64,000 nt of DNA, from contig NZ_JBJHZY010000001.1 in the NCBI RefSeq assembly GCF_045310525.1, positions 1,488,001-1,552,000 of the forward strand. The letters run 5' to 3'. Of the stretch, positions 8,874 to 17,050 are shown one piece after another. Below the pieces are notes generated by a model. That model had not been told where the DNA came from, did no database searches, and was given only the letters and a program-made list of their open reading frames with translations. The stretch's first letter is position 1; each line of letters starts with the position of its first letter. The DNA is from Clostridium_AT radicumherbarum (GTDB lineage Bacteria > Bacillota > Clostridia > Clostridiales > Clostridiaceae). Position numbers and translations under genes: made by a program.

Positions 8874-10139
8874 ATGAAATCAAAAGGGAAAAGTACAGCA
8901 ACATTTTTAGCTATTATTCTTGTTATTTTCTTTTTAGCCTATAGTGGTATTAAGGGTCTTGTAATTGGTGACTATAGGATAAAGCCATTTTCAGAAACAA
9001 TAAACAGAGGACTTGATCTTCAAGGCGGAGTTTCTGTTTTAATGGAGATACAAGGAAATAAGCCATCTTCTGCTGATTTAGATAGAACAATTCAACTTCT
9101 ATCATTAAGAATTAATACGATGGGAGTTAGCGAAACTTCAATAACAAAAGAAGGTTCTAGAATCAGAATAGACATACCAGGAAAATTCGATACTAAACAG
9201 GTAATAGACACAATAGGAAAACCTGGTATTTTAACATTCAAAGGTCCTGATAATGTTGACATCTTAACGGGTAAGGAAGATGTAAAAGATGCAACTGCTA
9301 TGATTGATCAAACTGGTCAGCCAATTATAAGTTTGGAATTAAATGATTCTGGAAAAAAGAAGTTTGCTGATGCAACTGCAAAATTTATTGGTCAGCCAAT
9401 ATCTATATATATGGATGATACTTTAATAAGCAGCCCTACAGTTCAAGCGGTAATTACTGATGGTAAGGCTCAAATTACTGGAAGTAAGGATATAGCTGCG
9501 GCTAAAAATACTGCAAGTATAATAAAATCCGGAGCACTTCCTGTAACCTTAAAAACAGCTTCTGTAAATGTTGTTGGTCCAACACTTGGAGCTAATGCTA
9601 TGCCTCAGAGTATAAAAGCTGGAGAAGTTGGTATTGGAATAGTATTTTTATTTATGCTGTTATATTATAGAATACCAGGTCTTTTAGCAAATATATCCCT
9701 AGTGCTTTACATGATATTATTACTAGCTTGTTTCTCAGTTATTGGAGCTACTTTAACCCTTTCAGGTATTGCAGGCTTCCTGCTTACTGTAGGTATGGCC
9801 GTAGATGCCAATGTACTTATAATTGAAAGAACAAAGGAAGAGCTTAAGGCTGGAAAATCACCAAAGTCAGCTATAGACGCAGGCTTCCATAGGGCAATGT
9901 CCTCTATTATAGACTCAAATCTTACTACTATAATTTCTGGAATAGTGCTTTACTCACTAGGGTCAGGAACAGTTAAAGGTTTTGCTCTTACCCTGATTAT
10001 AGGTGTACTTTTAAGTATGTTCACTGCAATAACCTTCACAAAGGCTATGACAAAACTAGCAGTTAGTATGGGCTGGTTTAGCAAGAAGTGGACTATAGGA
10101 ACTTTCGGAGTACATGACATGAGAAGGGGTGTGAAATAA
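8874..10139 (+). CDS. secD: Protein translocase subunit SecD
   Basis: 421 residues. N-terminal membrane helix (about 10-30), DLQGGVSVLMEI motif, a periplasmic-side P1 domain (shorter than in Proteobacteria), and five C-terminal helices with GVGMAVDANVLI-type motif (TVGMAVDANVLIIERTKEEL) and GFALTLIIGVLLSMFTA. SecDF uses the ion gradient to complete protein export through SecYEG. secF begins one base after the stop, so the two are translationally coupled. Confidence 0.97.
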   Translation: MKSKGKSTATFLAIILVIFFLAYSGIKGLVIGDYRIKPFSETINRGLDLQGGVSVLMEIQGNKPSSADLDRTIQLLSLRINTMGVSETSITKEGSRIRIDIPGKFDTKQVIDTIGKPGILTFKGPDNVDILTGKEDVKDATAMIDQTGQPIISLELNDSGKKKFADATAKFIGQPISIYMDDTLISSPTVQAVITDGKAQITGSKDIAAAKNTASIIKSGALPVTLKTASVNVVGPTLGANAMPQSIKAGEVGIGIVFLFMLLYYRIPGLLANISLVLYMILLLACFSVIGATLTLSGIAGFLLTVGMAVDANVLIIERTKEELKAGKSPKSAIDAGFHRAMSSIIDSNLTTIISGIVLYSLGSGTVKGFALTLIIGVLLSMFTAITFTKAMTKLAVSMGWFSKKWTIGTFGVHDMRRGVK

Positions 10140-10140
10140 A

Positions 10141-11028
10141 ATGCTTAAGATAATTGAGAAGACCTGGCTGTGGTTCACAATTTCAATAGTCATTATCGTT
10201 ATAGGCCTTGGAGGGTTAGCTGTTAGAGGTCTTGATTTTGGAATAGATTTTAAAGGCGGTACAATTATTAGAGTTAATATGGAAAAAGACTTTACGAAGT
10301 CAGATGTAGATGCGATAATACAAAAATATGATAAACAGGCCTTAACCAATAAGTCAACACCAGAAGGAAGCACTGCTCCTGAACTTGAAATTAAGAGCAA
10401 CAGCTTAACTGGTGAGCAAATCGCCAATATGTTTAGTGATATAAAGGATAAATATAAACTTAAGGACAGTGATTTAATAAGCCAGGATAATGTTGGAGCA
10501 TCTATAGGTAACGAATTAAAGCAAAAAGCTGGATTGGCACTTATTATAGCAACAATTGCTATGCTTATATATATAGGCATAAGGTTTGAATTTAACTTTG
10601 GAGTAGCTGCTATTATTTCATTAGTACATGATGTACTTATAACCCTTGGAGTATATGCGTTATTTAAAGTACCAGTGGATTCTGCCTTTATTGCAGCAAT
10701 GCTAACTGTAATTGGATACTCCATCAATGATACTATAGTTGTATTTGATAGAATTAGAGAAAATCAAAAGTACATGAAGAAGAACGACTTTACAGCACTT
10801 GCTAATGCAAGTATAACTCAAACAATGACTAGATCTATAAATACTGTATTAACTGTTTTAATTACTATAACTGCAGTATATATATTTGTACCTTCAGTTA
10901 GAAACTTTGCTTTTCCTCTAATAATAGGAATAGCTTCAGGTTGTTATTCTTCAATATTTATAGCTAGTCCTTTATGGGTACTTCTAAAGAAAAGAAAGAA
11001 AAGAGCTTTAGCAAGCAGCCCAGCATAA
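10141..11028 (+). CDS. secF: Protein translocase subunit SecF
   Basis: 295 residues, six membrane helices. The first is at about 13-30, followed by the conserved LDFGIDFKGGTIIRV. The C-terminal half has SLVHDVLITLGVYAL and the IGYSINDTIVVFDRIREN motif. Partner of SecD. The gene ends in a basic tail. A strong terminator follows. recJ, commonly the next gene in Firmicutes, is not here. Confidence 0.97.
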   Translation: MLKIIEKTWLWFTISIVIIVIGLGGLAVRGLDFGIDFKGGTIIRVNMEKDFTKSDVDAIIQKYDKQALTNKSTPEGSTAPELEIKSNSLTGEQIANMFSDIKDKYKLKDSDLISQDNVGASIGNELKQKAGLALIIATIAMLIYIGIRFEFNFGVAAIISLVHDVLITLGVYALFKVPVDSAFIAAMLTVIGYSINDTIVVFDRIRENQKYMKKNDFTALANASITQTMTRSINTVLTVLITITAVYIFVPSVRNFAFPLIIGIASGCYSSIFIASPLWVLLKKRKKRALASSPA

Positions 11029-11061
11029 TAAAGAACAAATAGAAACCATATCATTAAAACA

Positions 11062-11126
11062 AATGGCAGGCACAGGAGTTATTATTTTACTTAATAACTC
11101 CTGTACCTGCCATTATTATTTTATTA
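11062..11126 (+). terminator. Strong terminator after secF
   Basis: A perfect or near-perfect stem of 23 bp (arms from 11062 and to 11114, sharing GGCAGG-ACAGGAGTTATTA) with a short loop, followed by T-rich sequence. Confidence 0.85.
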
Positions 11127-11131
11127 AAAGC

Positions 11132-11161
11132 TTGAAAATTACTGAACAATTAATGTATAAT
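11132..11161 (+). promoter_or_regulatory. Putative sigma-A promoter for apt
   Basis: TTGAAA (11132-11137), 18-base spacer, TATAAT (11156-11161). It lies about 150 bases before apt, just behind the secF terminator. The rest of the gap to apt is AT-rich with nothing else recognised. Confidence 0.5.
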
Positions 11162-11308
11162 GTATAAGTATTATTTGAATAATAAATTAAGTGAATTACT
11201 ACAATAACTTAGACTCAGAAAATTTTAATAGCGCACAAAATATTTATACTATAAAATAATATTCGTAAATTACCTAAAAGGACAAAGTTTTCAAAGGGGG
11301 AACTAAAA

Positions 11309-11827
11309 GTGGATTTAAAAGAAAAAATAAGAGTTATAGAGGACTTTCCAAAGGAAGGAATTAGCTTTAAGGATGTTACCACAATTCTTGAAGATGGAGA
11401 AGCATTAAAATATACTATAGATACTATAGCTGCTCATTTAAAGGACAAAAATATTGATGTAGTAGTTGGACCAGAAGCTAGAGGTTTTTTATTTGGAGCT
11501 CCAGTAGCTTATGCATTAGGAGTTGGCTTTGTACCAGTAAGAAAACCTGGAAAACTTCCATTTGATACTATAGGTGTAAGCTATGATTTAGAATATGGCA
11601 GTGACGAGTTAGAAATTCACAAGGATGCCATACTCCCAGGTCAAAGAGTTGCTATTGTAGACGATTTGCTGGCAACAGGGGGAACAATCGGCTCTGTAGC
11701 AAAGCTTGTTGAACAAGTTGGCGGGGTTGTAGCTTCAATAGATTTTGTTATTGAACTTACCGGCCTAAATGGTAGTGATAAATTAGCAGGACATGATATA
11801 TTATCCTTAGTAAAATATGAGTTTTAA
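11309..11827 (+). CDS. apt: Adenine phosphoribosyltransferase
   Basis: 172 residues with a GTG start behind GGGGG. It converts adenine and PRPP to AMP in purine salvage. The PRPP-binding signature VAIVDDLLATGGT is present at about 111-123. Other family segments are FPKEGISFKDVTTIL and GPEARGFLFGAPVAY. It is followed by relA, the order seen in Bacillus and Clostridium. Confidence 0.97.
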   Translation: MDLKEKIRVIEDFPKEGISFKDVTTILEDGEALKYTIDTIAAHLKDKNIDVVVGPEARGFLFGAPVAYALGVGFVPVRKPGKLPFDTIGVSYDLEYGSDELEIHKDAILPGQRVAIVDDLLATGGTIGSVAKLVEQVGGVVASIDFVIELTGLNGSDKLAGHDILSLVKYEF

Positions 11828-11942
11828 TTAGCTTAAAAAAAACCAAATTTCAATATTTATTATGGTTCTGTATCTGATAATGAAATTCAATTTTTAAATT
11901 GCAAATTTCTACATAATATTATATAATATTAGTAAAAATAAC

Positions 11943-11972
11943 GGCTGGTTGAATTAACCAGCCTTTGATTTT
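11943..11972 (+). terminator. Hairpin just before relA (terminator or attenuator)
   Basis: GGCTGGTT and AACCAGCC form a perfect 8-bp stem with loop GAATT, followed by a T-rich stretch. The relA ribosome site starts directly after it, so it could control read-through from apt. Confidence 0.6.
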
Positions 11973-11987
11973 AGGAGAGTAATCCAA

Positions 11988-14183
11988 ATGCTTAGTAAAT
12001 TAATGGATACAATTGAAAAAAATCATAGCAATGTTAATAAGGAATTTATCACAAAAGCATATAATTTAGCATTTGATGCCCATAAAGAGCAAAAAAGAGA
12101 ATCAGGTGAGCCTTATATTTCTCACCCTGTGGAGGTTGCTTGTATACTTGTAGAAATGGGCCTTGATACTAATACTATAGCTGCTGGATTGCTCCATGAT
12201 GTAATAGAAGATACACCTTATAGCTTTGAGGATATTGTTAGAGAATTTAATGAAGAAGTTGCAAATCTAGTTGATGGTGTTACAAAGCTGGATAAAATAG
12301 AATTTAAGACTAAAGAAGAACAGCAAGCTGATAATGTTAGAAAGATGCTGCTTGCTATGGCTAGGGACGTTAGAGTAATTTTAATAAAATTAGCAGATAG
12401 ACTTCACAATATGAGAACCCTAAAATATAAGTCAATTGAGAAACAAAAGCAAACTGCAAAGGAAACCTTCGATATATATGCTCCTCTTGCACATAGGCTT
12501 GGTATTTCAAAAATTAAATGGGAACTTGAAGACTTAGCTTTTAGATATACAAATCCAAATGAGTATTATGACTTGGTTAAACAAATATCTGAGAAAAGGG
12601 TGGAAAGAGAAGATTATATTAGTGACATTACTAAGGAATTAGAAGAAAGCTTACTTAAAGCCGGAATAAGCTCAGATATTGATGGAAGACCAAAACATTT
12701 ATATAGTATTTATCGTAAGATGATAAACAAAAACAAGACAATTGATCAGATTTTTGATTTAACTGCTGTAAGAATTTTAGTTAATAATGTTAGAGACTGT
12801 TATGCGGCTTTAGGAATTGTACATACCATGTATAAACCTATACCAGGCAGGTTTAAAGACTATATAGCTATGCCGAAGCCAAACATGTACCAATCCCTTC
12901 ATTCTACTGTTATAGGGCATGAAGGTAAGCCCTTTGAAATCCAAATTAGAACCTTTGAAATGCATAAAACTGCTGAATATGGTATTGCTGCCCATTGGAA
13001 ATACAAGGAAACAAGTGCCGGCACGGCAGCTGGTAATCTTGACACGAAGCTTACCTGGCTTAGAGAAATGTTAGAGTGGCAAAGGGATACCTCAGACGCA
13101 GAAGAGTTTATGGAAAGCTTTAAAATTGATCTGTTTTCTGATGAAATATTTGTATTCACTCCTAAGGGTTCGGTTATAAACCTACCAAGTGGATCAACTC
13201 CTATTGACTTTGCATATAGGATCCATACAGACATAGGCAACAGATGCACAGGAGCTAAGGTAAATAGTAAAATGGTGCCCCTTGATTATGAGCTTCAGAC
13301 AGGTGAAATTGTAGATATTCTAACCTCTTCCGTTCCTAAGGGACCAAGCATTGATTGGCTTAATATAGCTAAAAGCAATCAAGCTAAAAGTAAAATCAGG
13401 TCTTGGTTTAAAAAGGTTAAAAGGGAAGAAAATATAGTTAAGGGTAAAGACTTACTGGAAAAAGAGACCAAAAGGCAGGGCTTCAACTTTGGTGAACTTG
13501 CTAAAGGTGAAGGCCTTGATCAGCTTTTAAGAAAATATAACATGAACAGCATTGATGATATATATGTTTCTGTTTCCTTTGGTGATATAACACCTTCTAC
13601 CATTGTTCAAAGGTTAAAGGAAAGCTATAACAAAGTAAATAAACAAGAAGTTCTAGCTGCTAAAGTATTAGAAGAGCAGCTGAATAAAGCTATTGCTAAA
13701 AATGCAGAAAATCCTAATAGACCAAAAATCCTAAGACACAATGTTGAAGTTAAAGGTATAAGCAATATCTTAATTAGATTTGCAAAGTGCTGTAATCCAG
13801 TTCCTGGAGACGAAATCCTTGGCTATATTACTAAGGGTAGAGGGGTATCAATTCACAGAACTGACTGTAAAAACTTAGAGAGTATTTTATCCAATGATGA
13901 AAATAAAATTGTTGAAGTAAGTTGGGGGACAGCTATGGGTACTGATTATATTACAGAAATTCAAGTTAAGGCGGACGATAGAGAAGGTCTTCTTTCTGAA
14001 ATTATGGAATTAATAATAGAAACAAAGACCTTTCTTAACGCTGTTAATGCCAAAACTATTAAAAATAATATTGCAGTAATAACTGTAAAGCTTAAAATTT
14101 CTGATATAGAGCATTTAAAAGAACTCATGAAAAAAATCAGAAAGCTTCAAGGAGTATTGGAAGTTTATAGAACAAAGTCTTAA
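11988..14183 (+). CDS. relA: Bifunctional (p)ppGpp synthetase/hydrolase RelA/SpoT (Rel)
   Basis: 731 residues. The HD hydrolase domain is at about 25-180 (SHPVEVACIL, LLHDVIEDT), so hydrolysis should be active. The synthetase domain at 200-350 contains the RIHTMYKPIPGRFKDYIA-like region and YQSLHSTVIGHEG. The TGS domain is at about 390-450 and a zinc-finger/CC plus ACT domain lies at the C-terminus (RFAKCCNPVPGDEILGY, TEIQVKADDREGLLSEI). Rel makes and removes the stringent-response alarmone in the cytoplasm on or near ribosomes. The downstream dtd begins within 14 bases. Confidence 0.97.
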   Translation: MLSKLMDTIEKNHSNVNKEFITKAYNLAFDAHKEQKRESGEPYISHPVEVACILVEMGLDTNTIAAGLLHDVIEDTPYSFEDIVREFNEEVANLVDGVTKLDKIEFKTKEEQQADNVRKMLLAMARDVRVILIKLADRLHNMRTLKYKSIEKQKQTAKETFDIYAPLAHRLGISKIKWELEDLAFRYTNPNEYYDLVKQISEKRVEREDYISDITKELEESLLKAGISSDIDGRPKHLYSIYRKMINKNKTIDQIFDLTAVRILVNNVRDCYAALGIVHTMYKPIPGRFKDYIAMPKPNMYQSLHSTVIGHEGKPFEIQIRTFEMHKTAEYGIAAHWKYKETSAGTAAGNLDTKLTWLREMLEWQRDTSDAEEFMESFKIDLFSDEIFVFTPKGSVINLPSGSTPIDFAYRIHTDIGNRCTGAKVNSKMVPLDYELQTGEIVDILTSSVPKGPSIDWLNIAKSNQAKSKIRSWFKKVKREENIVKGKDLLEKETKRQGFNFGELAKGEGLDQLLRKYNMNSIDDIYVSVSFGDITPSTIVQRLKESYNKVNKQEVLAAKVLEEQLNKAIAKNAENPNRPKILRHNVEVKGISNILIRFAKCCNPVPGDEILGYITKGRGVSIHRTDCKNLESILSNDENKIVEVSWGTAMGTDYITEIQVKADDREGLLSEIMELIIETKTFLNAVNAKTIKNNIAVITVKLKISDIEHLKELMKKIRKLQGVLEVYRTKS

Positions 14184-14196
14184 GGAAGTGGTGAAT

Positions 14197-14646
14197 TTGA
14201 GAGCTGTGGTGCAGAGGGTTAAATCCTCTAGTGTTTCCGTAGACAATAAAATAATAGGTAAAATAGGCAAGGGCTTAAATCTTCTCTTAGGTATATCAAA
14301 GGACGACACCTATGAGGATGCTATATATATTAGAGATAAGGTGCTTAATTTAAGAATCTTCGAAGATGAAGAGGGAAAACTCAACAAATCCTTATTAGAA
14401 GTTAAGGGAGAACTGCTAGTTATTTCTCAGTTTACTCTATATGGAGACTGCAGAAAAGGGAGAAGACCAAGCTTTATAGAGGCCTTATCTGGTGAAAAGG
14501 CAGAGGAGCTTTATAAAGAGTTTGTTAAGCTCTGCAGTGAGGTTCTAGGAAATATAGAAACTGGAAGCTTTGGAGCAGATATGCTGGTTTCTATAGAAAA
14601 TGACGGACCGGTTACCATTCTTATAGATAGTAAAAAACAATTTTAA
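14197..14646 (+). CDS. dtd: D-aminoacyl-tRNA deacylase
   Basis: 149 residues, the usual length, from the TTG at 14197 (MRAVVQRVKSSSV). AAGGAAGTGG upstream is the ribosome site; the in-frame GTGs at 14188 and 14191 fall within it. Dtd removes D-amino acids wrongly loaded on tRNA. Catalytic motifs are SQFTLYGDCRKGRRPSF and the cis-Gly-Pro motif DGPVTILID. It follows relA as in other Firmicutes. Confidence 0.96.
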   Translation: MRAVVQRVKSSSVSVDNKIIGKIGKGLNLLLGISKDDTYEDAIYIRDKVLNLRIFEDEEGKLNKSLLEVKGELLVISQFTLYGDCRKGRRPSFIEALSGEKAEELYKEFVKLCSEVLGNIETGSFGADMLVSIENDGPVTILIDSKKQF

Positions 14647-14665
14647 AGTGCTAAGAGGTGACGCT

Positions 14666-15280
14666 ATGCTTATTAAGAGAATTCCTGCTGGAGTATATGC
14701 TGCAAACTGCTACATATTAATGGACGAAATTACAAAAGAATCTGCAGTTATAGATCCAGGAGGAGACCCTGAGGATATAGATAATTATTTAAGTAAAATA
14801 GGTGCAGAGGTAAAATATATACTACTAACACATGGACACTTAGATCATACAGGTGCAGTAGGCTATTTTATGGAAAAATACAAGGCTCAGGCTCACATTA
14901 ATGAGGCTGATGGAAAGCTAATCATAGAAAATAATTTTATGCTTGGGCCACTAAAATACAAGGGTCAGGATGTAAAACTTACAATGGATGTAAAGGAAGG
15001 CATAAAATTTAGTATTGGAAACATTGTAATAGAAGTTATTGAAACTCCTGGACACACTCCTGGAGGAGTTTGCTACAAGGCAGAAAACAACCTATTTACA
15101 GGAGATACGCTTTTCCTTCGTTCCATAGGAAGAACAGATTTAACAGGAGGAAACTTTGAAACCTTAATTAACAGTATAAATAACAAGCTTTTAGTACTAG
15201 ATGAGGCAGTAAATGTTTATCCTGGTCATGGACCAATGACTACTATCGGTTATGAAAAGGTGAATAATTCTTTCCTTTAA
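14666..15280 (+). CDS. MBL-fold metallo-hydrolase (glyoxalase II-like)
   Basis: 204 residues from the ATG at 14666, with AGAGGTG at the right distance. An upstream GTG at 14648 is rejected. Metal-binding motifs are THGHLDHTG (HxHxDH), ETPGHTPGG, FTGDTLFLRSIGRTDL and YPGHGP. This type resembles hydroxyacylglutathione hydrolases and related thioesterases, but organisms of this kind lack glutathione, so the substrate is unknown. The gene sits between dtd and hemZ as in other clostridia. Confidence 0.92.
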   Translation: MLIKRIPAGVYAANCYILMDEITKESAVIDPGGDPEDIDNYLSKIGAEVKYILLTHGHLDHTGAVGYFMEKYKAQAHINEADGKLIIENNFMLGPLKYKGQDVKLTMDVKEGIKFSIGNIVIEVIETPGHTPGGVCYKAENNLFTGDTLFLRSIGRTDLTGGNFETLINSINNKLLVLDEAVNVYPGHGPMTTIGYEKVNNSFL

Positions 15281-15324
15281 TATTAATTAAATCCATGCAA
15301 GGCAATAGTTTGCATTTTAAACTT

Positions 15325-15372
15325 GGGTATTACCTGCAGTATATTAGAGGTAAGAAATACCCATTTACTTAT
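15325..15372 (+). terminator. Hairpin between MBL gene and hemZ
   Basis: GGGTATT (15326 onward) pairs with AATACCC, and an inner TACCT/AGGTA pairing extends the stem. The following T tract is weak, so termination may be partial. Confidence 0.5.
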
Positions 15373-15386
15373 GTAAGGAGAGAATT

Positions 15387-16883
15387 ATGATTAAAGTTTA
15401 CCTTAATGACTTTAAATATAGATATGATGTTTTTCAGATAATAAATTTATATTTTACACTTTCTGACATAGAATTTGTAAATGCTAAAGAGGGCAAAGCA
15501 GGCAATATTACTGATGTTAATAATGCTGGCAATGATGCAAATGGTTATAGTACCAGTGCAGACTATTACATAACAATTACTGATAATAAAATTTTAATAA
15601 AGGATTCTTCAGAAGAATACCAGTATGTTTTTAAAAGGGACATTAAGCTTTCCGACGAAATTAAGCTAGGGATTTTTTTATTTTTAAAGAATAAAACAAA
15701 AATGAATTTTCCCTGGGGTATCATGCTTGGAATTAGACCAAGTAAAATAGCTGTTAAGCTTTTAAAGGAAGGTAGCAGTGAAGTTGAGATAATAGATTAT
15801 TACAAGAAACATTACGAAGCTTCAGAAGAAAAAGCAAGACTTTGTATTGACATAGCTAGGCTTGAAAACAGTTATATAAATACTGATAGCAAAAATATAA
15901 GCATATATATTGGAATGCCCTTTTGCCCAACAAGATGCTCATATTGTTCCTTTGCTTCAAATCCAATAACAAGCTGCAGTAAGCTTGTAGAGCCTTATTT
16001 AGAAGCCTTAACTAAAGAACTTTTAAATACAAGCAGGTATCTTGAAGAAAATAAATTAAAGGTTCAATGTGTTTACTTCGGAGGGGGTACACCTACTTCC
16101 ATAAATGAAATTCAATTTGAGAACCTAATGAAAACCATATATAATGAAATTATAGTAAAATATAAGCCTCAAGAATTTACAGTAGAATGTGGAAGACCTG
16201 ACAGCATTACTGAAAATAAGCTTATAACTATGAAGAATTATGCTGTTAATAGAATTAGCATAAATCCTCAAAGCATGAATGATTCTACCTTAAAGAGAAT
16301 TGGCAGAGCCCATACAGCTAAGGATGTAGTAGATAAATTTAACTTAGCTAGGGAAATTGGCTTTGATAATATTAATATGGATATAATTGTAGGCCTTGAG
16401 AATGAAGGCTTAGAGGAAATAGATAATACCTGCAGTGAAATTCTAAAACTAAAACCTGACAGTATTACAGTGCATGGCTTAGCCATTAAAAGAGCTTCTA
16501 GAATCCATGAAAAGCTACTAAATGGCCAAGAAGTTAAAAATCTATGCCAAGATGAAATTATAAAGATGTATAATAAAACAGCAGAACTTGCAAAGCTTTT
16601 AAACATGAAGCCTTATTATATGTACAGACAGAAAAATATGATAGGCAATATGGAGAATATAGGCTATGCCGCAGCTCACAAAGAAGGTTTGTATAATATT
16701 CAAATGATTGAGGAAAAACAGACTATTATTGCACATGGAGCTGACGCTGCCTCAAAGGCTGTTTTTCTTGAGGAAGACAGATTAGAAAGACACTTTAATG
16801 TTAAAGATGTAAAAGAGTACATTTCAAGAATTGATGAAATGATTGATAAGAAAAATAAGCTATTAAATAGTTTATATAAATAA
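15387..16883 (+). CDS. hemZ: Radical SAM coproporphyrinogen dehydrogenase-like protein HemZ
   Basis: 498 residues. A HemZ-specific N-terminal region of about 160 residues precedes the radical SAM motif CPTRCSYCSFAS near residue 180. The family features YFGGGTPTS, ECGRPDSIT and GLENEGLEEIDNT follow. HemZ is a HemN relative described as oxygen-independent coproporphyrinogen III oxidase in Bacillus, although many clostridia that carry it make no haem, so its true job here is uncertain. The N-terminal region carries an apparently low-complexity Asn/Gly/Ala segment near residues 35-55. Confidence 0.9.
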   Translation: MIKVYLNDFKYRYDVFQIINLYFTLSDIEFVNAKEGKAGNITDVNNAGNDANGYSTSADYYITITDNKILIKDSSEEYQYVFKRDIKLSDEIKLGIFLFLKNKTKMNFPWGIMLGIRPSKIAVKLLKEGSSEVEIIDYYKKHYEASEEKARLCIDIARLENSYINTDSKNISIYIGMPFCPTRCSYCSFASNPITSCSKLVEPYLEALTKELLNTSRYLEENKLKVQCVYFGGGTPTSINEIQFENLMKTIYNEIIVKYKPQEFTVECGRPDSITENKLITMKNYAVNRISINPQSMNDSTLKRIGRAHTAKDVVDKFNLAREIGFDNINMDIIVGLENEGLEEIDNTCSEILKLKPDSITVHGLAIKRASRIHEKLLNGQEVKNLCQDEIIKMYNKTAELAKLLNMKPYYMYRQKNMIGNMENIGYAAAHKEGLYNIQMIEEKQTIIAHGADAASKAVFLEEDRLERHFNVKDVKEYISRIDEMIDKKNKLLNSLYK

Positions 16884-16890
16884 GCTCTTT

Positions 16891-16966
16891 AGTAAATCAC
16901 TATTTATGCGAGCAAAATCCTGATGTTTCTACAGGTTTTGCGAAGTATAAATAGTAGATTTACTTG
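16891..16966 (+). terminator. Long imperfect hairpin after hemZ
   Basis: AGTAAATC-ACTATTTAT at the left pairs with ATAAATAGT-AGATTTACT at the right, and an inner GCAAAACC-like pairing continues the stem. It probably ends hemZ transcription, although the tail is not a clean T run. Confidence 0.55.
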
Positions 16967-17019
16967 AGGTTATATAAATAATTTCAATTAGTAGATTTAC
17001 TTTGAAATTATATAAATAA
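16952..17019 (+). repeat. Imperfect direct repeat before aspS
   Basis: TAGTAGATTTACTT occurs at 16952-16965 and 16989-17002, each followed by a related ATATAAATAA stretch. The unit is about 30 bases with a 37-base period. The first copy is also the right arm of the hemZ hairpin. Confidence 0.7.
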
Positions 17020-17050
17020 ATAAAAAACTTAATATTTTGGAGGAATGAAA

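Noticed and set aside
10056..10727. 223-residue minus-strand ORF opposite secF
   Set aside because: It mirrors the SecF reading frame and has a Ser/Ile-rich composition typical of antisense frames.
16884..17050. T-box leader before aspS
   Set aside because: The hairpin belongs to the end of hemZ and no T-box specifier or TGGNACCGCG-like sequence is visible.
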